Positions 1 through 5,432 of a DNA stretch of 6,391 bases are shown here, in pieces. The notes beneath the pieces are model-generated. The model made no database searches, had not been told where the DNA came from, and saw only the letters and a list, made by a program, of their open reading frames with translations. How positions within the stretch are numbered: the stretch's first letter is position 1; each line of letters starts with the position of its first letter. A program made the translations under genes and the position numbers. Origin of the DNA: Chitinophagaceae bacterium (lineage in GTDB: Bacteria > Bacteroidota > Bacteroidia > Chitinophagales > Chitinophagaceae); assembly GCA_003456175.1 (NCBI GenBank), contig DMPB01000068.1, forward strand, positions 17,635-24,025, read 5' to 3'.

Positions 1-695
1 ACAGCCAAGCTTAACAGCAGGTAGCCAAAAAATGATAATCGAGATTCACTTGCGTAAATGAGAAACCATACAATAACACCAAAAAAATATAAAGCTCCAA
101 TAGGCAATGCAGGGTGGCCACCTGCAATACACATGTAGCCCGCAAGGGCAAGTAGCAGTGTGTTACGAAAATTTGATTGTTGTTGTAAGCGTACCAAACA
201 ATGCATTAACCAGGGAAAGAAGCATGCTGTAGTAATAAAATTAAAATGTTGAAGGTGCCCTACAAAAAAGCCACTACACATGTACATACAACCTACTAGT
301 AATGCTACTCTCGTTTTCCAGCCTAGAAATCTACCAAGGTTAAACATGCCAACGCCAGCAATGTAGAGATACACTAATAGCTCTGCCGTAAAACTGTACA
401 CATTATAACCAATGGCACCAAATAGCCATGTAATAGGGTTGTAATAAGCAAAACCCATATCGGCATACAGCGGTAATCCAAAATTCATGTATGGGTTCCA
501 AATGGTACTGTTGCCACTTAGTAGGGCATGACTAAAAAACCACTTGTTAGGAAAGTTATCTGTGAAAGCATCGTTTTTTAAAGAGAAATGAAATGTACTC
601 AGCGGTAGGTAAGCTAAAAAAAGTACCACGAGCAACCAAACATAAGGTTGTATCTTCTTCTTACTAAAAATGGAAGCAATGTTGAGGTTGAACAT
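1..695 (-). CDS. YfhO-like polytopic membrane protein, N-terminal part (gene cut by window edge)
   Basis: Reading the minus strand from the ATG at 695 gives 231 uninterrupted codons to the left edge, so the C-terminal part is missing. The protein is very hydrophobic. A first membrane helix at about residues 18-34 is followed by an extracytoplasmic loop with two acidic residues (D42, D46 in NDAFTDNF) and the stretch SGNSTIWNPYMNFGLPLY (60-77). Several more membrane helices follow, with QHFNF at 149-153 and GGHPALP at 192-198. This loop-plus-helices pattern matches what I know of YfhO-type GT-C-like membrane proteins, which in Firmicutes help glycosylate lipoteichoic acid; the substrate in Bacteroidota is not known to me. 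The start lies 10 bases after the ribE stop, so the two genes are probably cotranscribed. The family call is by pattern memory, not by a search. Confidence 0.7.
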   Translation of the reverse strand, partial: MFNLNIASIFSKKKIQPYVWLLVVLFLAYLPLSTFHFSLKNDAFTDNFPNKWFFSHALLSGNSTIWNPYMNFGLPLYADMGFAYYNPITWLFGAIGYNVYSFTAELLVYLYIAGVGMFNLGRFLGWKTRVALLVGCMYMCSGFFVGHLQHFNFITTACFFPWLMHCLVRLQQQSNFRNTLLLALAGYMCIAGGHPALPIGALYFFGVIVWFLIYASESRLSFFGYLLLSLA

Positions 696-705
696 AGTTA
701 CTACA

Positions 706-1311
706 TTAAGCACCTTTCATTAATTGTTGTACCTCAATATGGCGTTGTAGATACTTGCCAAGCATATCAAACTCAATATTAACTATTGAACCTTCTTGCA
801 CACGTTGCAGGTTGGTATGTTCAAATGTATATGGAATAATGGCTACGGTAAGTTCATTGAAGGTTACATTGAATGCTGTTAAACTGATACCATTAATTGC
901 AATACTTCCTTTTTCTATCACAAGTGCTGCGAATGCCGTCGGAAATTGAAAAGTGAACTCCCAACTACCTTCTAATGTTTTCATTCGGGTGCAAATAGCA
1001 GTAGAGTCAACATGGCCTTGAACAATATGGCCATCGAGCCGCCCGTGCATAGGTAAGCAGCGTTCTATATTAATTAAATCGCCAACTTTCCAGTGACCTA
1101 CATTGGTTTTACGAATGGTTTCCTCAATAGCTGTTACACGATGGCTGCTTCCATTAACTGCCTCTACCGTAAGACAAATGCCATTATGACTAACGCTCTG
1201 GTCTATTTTTAAAGTGTCAGAAAGCTCGCTGCTAATCCAAAAAGTATGGTTGGTGCCTTGTTGCTCAATGTGCGTAATCGTTCCCACTGTTTCTATAATT
1301 CCTGTAAACAT
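706..1311 (-). CDS. ribE: Riboflavin synthase, alpha subunit
   Basis: The product is a 201-residue riboflavin synthase. It dismutates two 6,7-dimethyl-8-ribityllumazine molecules to riboflavin plus a pyrimidinedione, the last step of vitamin B2 synthesis, in the cytoplasm. The diagnostic N-terminus MFTGIIETVG is present. The two lumazine-binding barrels are visible as an internal duplication: NGICLTV (43-49) in the first matches NGISLTAF (140-147) in the second. GHIVQGHVD (94-102) opens the second barrel and YTFEHTNL (161-168) is the conserved late motif. Length is normal for the family (about 195-215). The frame stays open upstream to an ATG at 1407, but those 32 extra residues resemble no family member and the family starts at MFTGIIE, so I place the start at 1311. 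It is divergent from rpsU and followed closely by the YfhO-like gene. No convincing promoter of its own was found. Confidence 0.95.
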   Translation of the reverse strand: MFTGIIETVGTITHIEQQGTNHTFWISSELSDTLKIDQSVSHNGICLTVEAVNGSSHRVTAIEETIRKTNVGHWKVGDLINIERCLPMHGRLDGHIVQGHVDSTAICTRMKTLEGSWEFTFQFPTAFAALVIEKGSIAINGISLTAFNVTFNELTVAIIPYTFEHTNLQRVQEGSIVNIEFDMLGKYLQRHIEVQQLMKGA

Positions 1312-1414
1312 GTGCTCGTTATCAATAATGGTTTCAAAACTGCAACATACAAACAATTCGGCTAGCGAAGCATTTACGTAAGTGCATGTATTTCCCAGAT
1401 TTGGCAAAAATTAT

Positions 1415-1444
1415 TTTGCTATACAAAATCACTGCCTATTTTTG
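1415..1444 (+). promoter_or_regulatory. Bacteroidota-type promoter of rpsU
   Basis: A TTTG at 1415-1418 and TATTTTTG at 1437-1444 fit the Bacteroidota sigma-A consensus (TTTG, about 19 bases, TAnnTTTG) exactly, with an 18-base spacer. Transcription would begin near 1450, giving a leader of about 30 bases that contains the SD. An inverted repeat GCAAAA-ATTA-TTTTGC (1404-1419) overlaps the -33 element. The promoter is predicted from consensus only. Confidence 0.75.
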
Positions 1445-1463
1445 CAATCCAAAATTTTTCACA

Positions 1464-1472
1464 AAAGGAGGT
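1464..1472 (+). promoter_or_regulatory. Strong Shine-Dalgarno sequence of rpsU
   Basis: AAAGGAGGT lies 7 bases before the rpsU ATG and is a near-perfect complement of a canonical 16S 3' end. No other protein gene in this window has anything comparable before its start; the tuf, hpf, secE and nusG leaders are A/T-rich without GGAGG. In Bacteroidota the anti-SD is known to be held by bS21, bS18 and bS6, and a strong SD on rpsU is associated with bS21 autoregulation. Confidence 0.9.
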
Positions 1473-1479
1473 ATATACC

Positions 1480-1677
1480 ATGTTAATTATCGATTCTAAA
1501 GACTGCGAAAACATAGATAAGGCCCTCAAGAAGTACAAGAAGAAGTTCGAGAAGAGCAAAACCTTGTTGCAGTTACGTGAGCGTCAAAGCTTCACAAAGC
1601 CATCTGTGCGTCGTCGTCAAGAAGTGTTAAAAGCTGTGTACAAGCAGCAAATTAACAGCGGTAAGTTAGAGGCATAA
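1480..1677 (+). CDS. rpsU: Small ribosomal subunit protein bS21
   Basis: This 65-residue, strongly basic protein has the bS21 pattern: an N-terminal strand (MLIIDSKDCENIDKALKKYKKKFE, residues 1-24, quoted here only by its ends MLII and KKFE), then two basic helices with the RERQSFTKPSVRRRQE-type core at 33-48. Length is normal for the family. It binds the 30S platform near the 3' end of 16S rRNA. In Bacteroidota, bS21 takes part in hiding the anti-SD, which explains why most genes here lack an SD. The gene has its own consensus promoter, a perfect SD and a strong terminator 33 bases after the stop, so it can be made as a short single-gene transcript. Lys, Arg and Gln make up a large share of the protein, as expected for an RNA-binding ribosomal protein. 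Confidence 0.96.
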   Translation: MLIIDSKDCENIDKALKKYKKKFEKSKTLLQLRERQSFTKPSVRRRQEVLKAVYKQQINSGKLEA

Positions 1678-1710
1678 TTACTACGGTAAATATCCACAAA
1701 CATACTTGGG

Positions 1711-1744
1711 GTAGCCTAGAGCGATAGCTTTAGGCTACTTTTTT
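1711..1744 (+). terminator. Rho-independent terminator after rpsU, abutting the xerC start
   Basis: The arms 1711-1722 and 1727-1738 form a 12-bp stem (GTAGCCTAGAGC against GCTTTAGGCTAC, one G-U pair) closed by a GATA tetraloop and followed by six Ts (1739-1744). The next base is the A of the xerC ATG. This is the strongest terminator shape in the window. Confidence 0.9.
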
Positions 1745-2635
1745 ATGCCATCATCTGATATTTTAGAAGCTTTTTTCAATTATCTGCGTTTCGAGAAGCG
1801 TTACAGTAACCATACTGTTACTGCTTACACCAACGATTTGCTTCAATGCAAGGCATTTTTTGATAGTCAATTTGGTGGTATTGATTGGCTCACGCTAACG
1901 CCAGGCTTAGCTCGCAGCTGGCTAGCCGATCTAAAAGAAGAAGGTAATAGCACTAAAACCATCCATCGAAAACTCAGTAGCTTAAAATCGCTGTATAAGT
2001 TTTTACTCAAAAAACAGTACCTCACAGCTACGCCATTGGCAACCATTGTAGCGCCCAAGCTCAATAAACGATTGCCGCAGTTCGTAGAAAGAGAACAAAT
2101 GGAGCGGCTACTGTATCAAATCACGTTTCCTGATACATGGTCAGGTGTTACGCAACGTTTGTTACTCGCAACATTTTATAATACTGGTGTTCGTTTGAGC
2201 GAACTCGTACACTTAACAGTTGATAGGGTAGATGTTGCACAACAACAAATAAAAGTCATCGGTAAGGGTAATAAAGAACGTATCATTCCCATATCGCCTA
2301 AGCTGGCACAAGCATTTCGCCATTATATACAAGAGCGTGCTACCAAGCAGCCACAAAACATGCAGCTGTTCATATTAGAAACAGGCAAGCCTGTGTATGC
2401 CAAGTGGGTATACCTTGCGGTAAATGAAGCCCTCGCACAAGTAACCACACTTAAGAAAAAAAGTCCACATATACTAAGGCATAGTTTTGCTACGCATCTT
2501 CTCAACGAAGGAGCCGATTTAAATGCTGTTAAAGAATTGTTGGGCCACAGCAGTTTGGCTGCCACGCAAGTGTACACACACAACAGCATTGAGCGTTTGA
2601 AGGCAGCTTTTCAAAAGGCACACCCAAAGGCATAG
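1745..2635 (+). CDS. xerC: XerC-like tyrosine recombinase
   Basis: The 296-residue protein has the two-domain layout of XerC/XerD. An N-terminal SAM-like core-binding domain (about 4-95, with LRFEKRYSNHTVTAY at 14-28) precedes the C-terminal catalytic domain. All catalytic residues are visible: R150 (TGVRLSE), K174 (IGKGNK), H242 and R245 (PHILRHSFATHLL), H268 (LGHSS) and Y277 (TQVYTH). Xer proteins resolve chromosome dimers at dif during division. The C-terminus KAHPKA resembles the XerC ending, so I prefer XerC over XerD, though XerA/XerD or a generic integrase label is possible. The start is the only plausible one: the next in-frame Met is near residue 119. It sits directly after the rpsU terminator U-tract, with no room for an SD, so expression probably depends on readthrough from rpsU. 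No dif-like site or integron feature is seen nearby. Confidence 0.88.
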   Translation: MPSSDILEAFFNYLRFEKRYSNHTVTAYTNDLLQCKAFFDSQFGGIDWLTLTPGLARSWLADLKEEGNSTKTIHRKLSSLKSLYKFLLKKQYLTATPLATIVAPKLNKRLPQFVEREQMERLLYQITFPDTWSGVTQRLLLATFYNTGVRLSELVHLTVDRVDVAQQQIKVIGKGNKERIIPISPKLAQAFRHYIQERATKQPQNMQLFILETGKPVYAKWVYLAVNEALAQVTTLKKKSPHILRHSFATHLLNEGADLNAVKELLGHSSLAATQVYTHNSIERLKAAFQKAHPKA

Positions 2636-2648
2636 CGGCTTAAGTTAA

Positions 2649-2718
2649 CAGCATTAATACATGTAAAAAGCTGTATTTCATCAGGTAAAAATGCTGAAAA
2701 AAATCACCCCATTTTTTC
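2649..2718 (+). other. Possible RNA structure or weak terminator after xerC
   Basis: CAGCATT (2649-2655) pairs with AATGCTG (2690-2696), and AATACA (2656-2661) pairs with TGTATT (2672-2677), giving a bulged stem. It is followed by an A/T hairpin (2698-2704 with 2711-2717, loop CACCCC) that ends in a run of six Ts. GC content is too low for a confident terminator. It occupies the first part of the 233-base gap between xerC and hpf. Confidence 0.3.
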
Positions 2719-2748
2719 GTTAAAAACTTATCCGAAACCGATAAAAAA

Positions 2749-2779
2749 GTTGGTGTTACCAAATTGTTACGTTACCTTG
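2749..2779 (+). promoter_or_regulatory. Candidate promoter of hpf
   Basis: GTTG at 2749-2752 and TACCTTG at 2773-2779, 20 bases apart, resemble the Bacteroidota -33 and -7 elements with one mismatch or a missing T in each. The leader to the hpf ATG would be about 80 bases. It is weaker than the rpsU and tRNA promoters, but is the best candidate in the gap. Confidence 0.4.
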
Positions 2780-2868
2780 AACACATAAACACGATAGCTT
2801 ATGTAGTAGATAATTACACTCAAAAAGTTCTTTCAAATTAGATTATTCACCGTTTAAAACAGAGTGTC

Positions 2869-3168
2869 ATGAACGTTAACATTCAAACCGTGCATTTTGA
2901 TGCTGATGCCAAATTGCTAGATTATGTAAGTCAGAAAGTCAAAAAGCTCGACACCTTTCACGATAAAATCATTAAAGTAGATGTGTTCTTAAAATTAGAT
3001 AATGTAGTACATACGATAAAAGACAAGATTGTAGAAATTAGGGTACATGTTCCGAAGTACGATTTTTTTGTGAAAGCCTCTTCAAAATCATTCGAAGAAT
3101 CTTTTGATAGCGCCATGGAATCTATGATCAACCAAATCAAACGAAAAAAAGAAAAACAAATCGCATAA
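2869..3168 (+). CDS. hpf: Short ribosome hibernation-promoting factor (HPF/RaiA family)
   Basis: The 99-residue protein matches the HPF/YfiA fold order beta-alpha-beta-beta-beta-alpha. It begins with a strand MNVNIQTVHF (1-10), then a helix with LLDYVSQKVKKLDTF (16-30). Strands around IKVDVFLKL (35-43), KIVEIRVHV (53-61) and YDFFVKASS (64-72) follow, then a helix FEESFDSAMESMINQIKRKK (75-94). These proteins sit in the 30S decoding channel and block mRNA and tRNA binding in slow-growing cells. Only the short N-terminal module is present; the C-terminal dimerisation domain of long HPF is absent. The start has no SD (bases before it are ACAGAGTGTC). It is transcribed with its own terminator, between xerC and the tRNA operon. 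The ending KRKKEKQIA is basic, as in other short HPFs. Confidence 0.92.
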   Translation: MNVNIQTVHFDADAKLLDYVSQKVKKLDTFHDKIIKVDVFLKLDNVVHTIKDKIVEIRVHVPKYDFFVKASSKSFEESFDSAMESMINQIKRKKEKQIA

Positions 3169-3186
3169 TAGCCCCAATCATTATCA

Positions 3187-3221
3187 AAGAAAGCCTCCGA
3201 ATTTCGGGGGCTTTCTTATTT
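3187..3221 (+). terminator. Rho-independent terminator after hpf
   Basis: A 14-bp stem (3187-3200 with 3204-3217, one G-U pair, loop ATT) contains a GC-rich core, CCTCCG against CGGGGG. Its right arm ends in CTTTCTT and is followed by ATTT. It lies 18 bases after the hpf stop and separates hpf from the tRNA operon. Confidence 0.85.
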
Positions 3222-3238
3222 GCCGCAAGGCTGTTATT

Positions 3239-3253
3239 ACCTTACGGTAAATG
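3239..3253 (+). repeat. Copy of the ACCTTrCGGTAAATG motif, intergenic
   Basis: ACCTTACGGTAAATG differs by one base from the 15-mers at 2412-2426 (inside xerC) and 6357-6371. Upstream, CCGCAAGG (3223-3230) is the inverted form of CCTTACGG (3240-3247) with one mismatch, so this copy can also form a small hairpin with a 9-base loop. Confidence 0.45.
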
Positions 3254-3299
3254 AAAAAGCAGTTTGTAAAGAAAATTTGAAAAAAAAGTGGGGCAAAAT

Positions 3300-3329
3300 T
3301 TTGCGGTTTTATTTATTCGCTTACTTTTG
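3300..3329 (+). promoter_or_regulatory. Bacteroidota-type promoter of the tRNA-tuf-secE-nusG operon
   Basis: TTTG (3300-3303) and TACTTTTG (3322-3329) match the -33 and -7 consensus exactly, again with an 18-base spacer. Transcription would start near 3336, about 64 bases before tRNA-Thr. A perfect 12-bp palindrome GCAAAATTTTGC (3293-3304) covers the -33 element. The leader holds a small hairpin GTTGT-TTG-ACAAC (3383-3395) just before the first tRNA. Confidence 0.8.
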
Positions 3330-3399
3330 CCATCCCGAAAAACGAGGTAAGTACTGAAAACATTACAATACAAGCCTCGAAAGTTGTTTGACAACAAAA

Positions 3400-3472
3400 G
3401 CCGAAGTAGCTCAGCTGGTAGAGCAGCTGATTTGTAATCAGCAGGTCGTGGGTTCGAGTCCCTTCTTCGGCT
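3400..3472 (+). tRNA. tRNA-Thr (anticodon TGT)
   Basis: This is a 73-base cloverleaf. The acceptor stem is GCCGAAG/CTTCGGC with discriminator T, and the D arm is GCTC/GAGC. The anticodon stem GCTGA/TCAGC encloses the loop TTTGTAA, giving anticodon TGT for ACA codons. The T arm contains GGTTCGAGTCC. The CCA end is not encoded. It is the first gene after the consensus promoter. Confidence 0.97.
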
Positions 3473-3505
3473 CTTAGAACAAATGTTATATAACAGGTGT
3501 TCAAT

Positions 3506-3588
3506 GGGCAGGTTCCAGAGCGGCCAAATGGGGCGGACTGTAAATCCGCTGTCTTTCGACTTCAGAGGTTCGAATCCTCTCCTGCCCA
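3506..3588 (+). tRNA. tRNA-Tyr (anticodon GTA)
   Basis: This is an 83-base class II tRNA. The acceptor stem is GGGCAGG/CCTGCCC with discriminator A. The anticodon stem GCGGA/TCCGC encloses the loop CTGTAAA, giving anticodon GTA. A long variable arm containing a TTTCGA loop lies before the T arm GAGGTTCGAATCCTC. CCA is not encoded. Confidence 0.97.
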
Positions 3589-3602
3589 CTCAACAAATTA
3601 AC

Positions 3603-3644
3603 TTGCACAGCAAGTTATGTTTTAGATCTTTGCACCAGCAAGTT
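3603..3644 (+). repeat. Imperfect direct repeat in the tRNA-Tyr/tRNA-Gly spacer
   Basis: TTGCACAGCAAGTT (3603-3616) recurs as TTGCACCAGCAAGTT (3630-3644), differing by one inserted C. Each copy can fold on itself; the first extends to a 7-bp stem AACTTGC/GCAAGTT (3600-3606 with 3610-3616, loop ACA). Such spacer hairpins could mark transcript processing sites between tRNAs. Confidence 0.6.
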
Positions 3645-3670
3645 TGAGGTTGCCCACCCAAATTTGATTA

Positions 3671-3743
3671 GCGGGAGTAGCTCATTTGGTAGAGCGGTAG
3701 CCTTCCAAGCTTCAGGTAGCGAGTTCGAGCCTCGTCTCCCGCT
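3671..3743 (+). tRNA. tRNA-Gly (anticodon TCC)
   Basis: This is a 73-base cloverleaf. The acceptor stem is GCGGGAG/CTCCCGC with discriminator T and the D arm is GCTC/GAGC. The anticodon loop CTTCCAA gives TCC for GGA codons. The anticodon stem GTAGC/GCTTC contains one T-T mismatch at positions 28:42. The T stem GCGAG/CTCGT has one G-T pair. CCA is not encoded. A hairpin CTGCC-TCAAC-GGCAG (3755-3769) follows in the spacer to the next tRNA. Confidence 0.95.
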
Positions 3744-3779
3744 CTTAAGCTTTGCTGCCTCAACGGCAGGAGGTTATAA

Positions 3780-3851
<72 letters not shown>

Positions 3852-3950
3852 CATTGTGAAGTTGTTGGTGAAGAAGAAAACAATGTTGAAGTGTGCGACG
3901 CAACAAATGTTGCTAGTAGCACAAAAGTTGAAACAATAAACTTACAATAA

Positions 3951-3973
3951 GTCTACTGCCGCAGGCTGTAGAC
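3951..3973 (+). other. Hairpin in the tRNA-Thr to tuf spacer
   Basis: GTCTAC (3951-3956) pairs with GTAGAC (3968-3973), and inside it GCC (3958-3960) pairs with GGC (3964-3966) around the loop GCA, with one T-T mismatch. It lies 36 bases before the tuf ATG. No T-run follows (TATTTG only), so a processing or leader structure is more likely than a terminator. A second small hairpin, GCAAC/GTTGC, lies at 3900-3913. Confidence 0.5.
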
Positions 3974-4009
3974 TATTTGAATTAAAACACAACTTTAAAA
4001 ACCGATACA

Positions 4010-5197
4010 ATGTCTAAAGAGACCTTTAAGAGGGAGAAACCTCACGTAAACGTTGGTACCATTGGTCACGTAGACCACGGTAAAACAACTTTGACTGCCG
4101 CTATTACAACCATCCTTTCTCAGAAGGGTTTGGCTCAGGCGAAGAAGTATGATGAAATCGATGGTGCTCCTGAAGAAAGAGAGCGTGGTATTACCATCAA
4201 CACTGCCCACGTAGAATATCAAACTGATAACCGTCACTATGCTCACGTAGACTGTCCTGGTCACGCTGACTATGTGAAGAATATGATTACAGGTGCCGCT
4301 CAGATGGATGGTGCTATCTTAGTAGTAGCTTCAACTGATGGTCCTATGCCTCAAACAAAAGAGCACATCCTTTTGGCTCGTCAGGTAGGTGTACCTCGTA
4401 TCGTTGTATTTATGAACAAAGTAGACTTAGTTGACGATCCTGAATTGTTAGACTTAGTTGAAATGGAAATCCGTGAGTTGTTAAGCAGCTACGGTTTCGA
4501 TGGCGATAACACACCAATCATCCGTGGTTCTGCTACAGGTGCTTTAGCTGGTGAAGCTGAGTGGGTAGCTAAGATCGATGAATTAATGGCAGCTGTTGAT
4601 GAGTATATTCCATTACCTCCTCGCCCAATCGACATGCCTTTCTTGATGAGTGTTGAAGACGTGTTCTCAATCACTGGTCGTGGTACTGTTGCTACTGGTC
4701 GTATCGAGCGTGGTATCATCAAAGTTGGTGATCCAGTTGAAATCGTAGGTTTACAAGAAAATACAATGACTTCTACCGTAACAGGTGTTGAAATGTTCAA
4801 GAAGTTATTGGATCGTGGTGAAGCTGGTGATAACGCAGGTTTATTATTACGTGGTATTGAAAAGAAAGATATCCGTCGTGGTATGGTAATCTGTGCTCCT
4901 AAGAGTATCACTCCTCACACTGAGTTCAAGTGCGAAGTATACGTATTGAGCAAAGAAGAAGGTGGTCGTCACACTCCATTCTTCAACAAATACCGTCCTC
5001 AGTTCTATTTCCGTACAACTGACGTAACTGGTGAAGTATTCTTACCTGAAGGAACTGAGATGGTTATGCCTGGTGATAACATCAGTTTAACTGTTAAGTT
5101 AATCCAACCTATCGCTATGGATAAGGGCTTGAAGTTCGCTATCCGCGAAGGTGGCCGTACCGTAGGTGCTGGTCAGGTTACTGAAATTATCAAGTAA
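4010..5197 (+). CDS. tuf: Elongation factor Tu
   Basis: EF-Tu is the GTPase that delivers aminoacyl-tRNA to the ribosomal A site. The 395-residue length is normal. The GTP-binding motifs are GHVDHGKT (19-26), the effector loop ERERGITIN (57-65), DCPGH (81-85), NKVD (136-139) and GSAT (173-176, in place of the commoner SAL). Domains II and III follow, ending in [18 protein letters not shown]. Codon choice is strongly biased (GGT for Gly, CGT for Arg), more so than in xerC, as expected for a very highly expressed gene. No SD precedes the start; the bases before the ATG (AAAACCGATACA) are A-rich, which is the usual Bacteroidota initiation context. It follows four tRNA genes in the same direction, and a terminator-like hairpin comes directly after it. 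Confidence 0.99.
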   Translation: MSKETFKREKPHVNVGTIGHVDHGKTTLTAAITTILSQKGLAQAKKYDEIDGAPEERERGITINTAHVEYQTDNRHYAHVDCPGHADYVKNMITGAAQMDGAILVVASTDGPMPQTKEHILLARQVGVPRIVVFMNKVDLVDDPELLDLVEMEIRELLSSYGFDGDNTPIIRGSATGALAGEAEWVAKIDELMAAVDEYIPLPPRPIDMPFLMSVEDVFSITGRGTVATGRIERGIIKVGDPVEIVGLQENTMTSTVTGVEMFKKLLDRGEAGDNAGLLLRGIEKKDIRRGMVICAPKSITPHTEFKCEVYVLSKEEGGRHTPFFNKYRPQFYFRTTDVTGEVFLPEGTEMVMPGDNISLTVKLIQPIAMDKGLKFAIREGGRTVGAGQVTEIIK

Positions 5198-5218
5198 TTG
5201 AAGTAAATCACTCATATA

Positions 5219-5260
5219 CAATTAGCTAATTGGCAAATGCTAATTAGCTAATTGTTTCTT
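5219..5260 (+). terminator. Terminator or attenuator between tuf and tRNA-Trp
   Basis: CAATTAGCTAATT (5219-5231) and AATTAGCTAATTG (5242-5254) are perfect inverted repeats. With GGC/GCT inside, they make a 16-bp stem closed by an AAAT loop, followed by TTTCTT. Each arm is also a palindrome (AATTAGCTAATT), so the two arms are direct as well as inverted repeats. The stem is AT-rich, so termination may be partial. tRNA-Trp starts at the next base after the T-tract. Confidence 0.75.
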
Positions 5261-5331
5261 ACGGGCATAGTTCAATGGTAGAATAGCGGTCTCCAAAACC
5301 GTTGATCAGGGTTCGAATCCTTGTGCCCGTG
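5261..5331 (+). tRNA. tRNA-Trp (anticodon CCA)
   Basis: This is a 71-base cloverleaf. The acceptor stem is ACGGGCA/TGCCCGT with discriminator G, the normal bacterial tRNA-Trp discriminator. The anticodon stem GCGGT/ACCGT (one G-T pair) encloses CTCCAAA, giving anticodon CCA. The T arm contains GGTTCGAATCC. CCA is not encoded at the 3' end. It stands between tuf and secE, as in many bacteria. Confidence 0.97.
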
Positions 5332-5432
5332 CAAAAAAAGTGTGAAAATGTGCAATTGTGCCCAAGGTATTTTCGCCAGAAAGCACTTCTTTTGCTTGTT
5401 TTCACTCTTTTTATTTAAGCACATTACAAATT

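Noticed and set aside
1312..1407. N-terminal extension of riboflavin synthase from an upstream ATG
   Set aside because: The 32 added residues are unlike the family, which starts at MFTGIIE; the extension would run into the region next to the rpsU promoter.
1347..1429. Possible divergent promoter for ribE
   Set aside because: Reverse-strand candidates such as TGATTTTG (1422-1429) lack a matching -33 element at the right distance.
1745..2635. The tyrosine recombinase as an integrase of a mobile element inserted beside tRNA genes
   Set aside because: The protein has XerC/D length and layout, no element genes or tRNA 3'-end duplications are present, and the surrounding order is a core-gene order.
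3242..3589. Minus-strand open frame of 115 codons across the first two tRNA genes
   Set aside because: It is the antisense reading of tRNA-Thr and tRNA-Tyr and their promoter. Its GRRGFEPLKSKDSGFTVR-like and RRDSNPRPADYKSAALPAELL-like parts are well-known spurious translations of tRNA genes.
4489..4911. Minus-strand open frame of 140 codons inside tuf
   Set aside because: It is a shadow of the strongly biased tuf codons; there is no independent start context or recognisable protein.
5366..5395. Possible promoter between tRNA-Trp and secE (TATTTTCG or TTCTTTTG)
   Set aside because: Each has a mismatch in the -7 box and no TTTG at about 19 bases upstream, so I do not list it.
5358..5432. GTG start giving SecE 25 extra residues
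   Set aside because: The extension does not look like SecE, and the family start MNKVTAYFKDSYQEL is at 5433 in a typical A/T-rich context.
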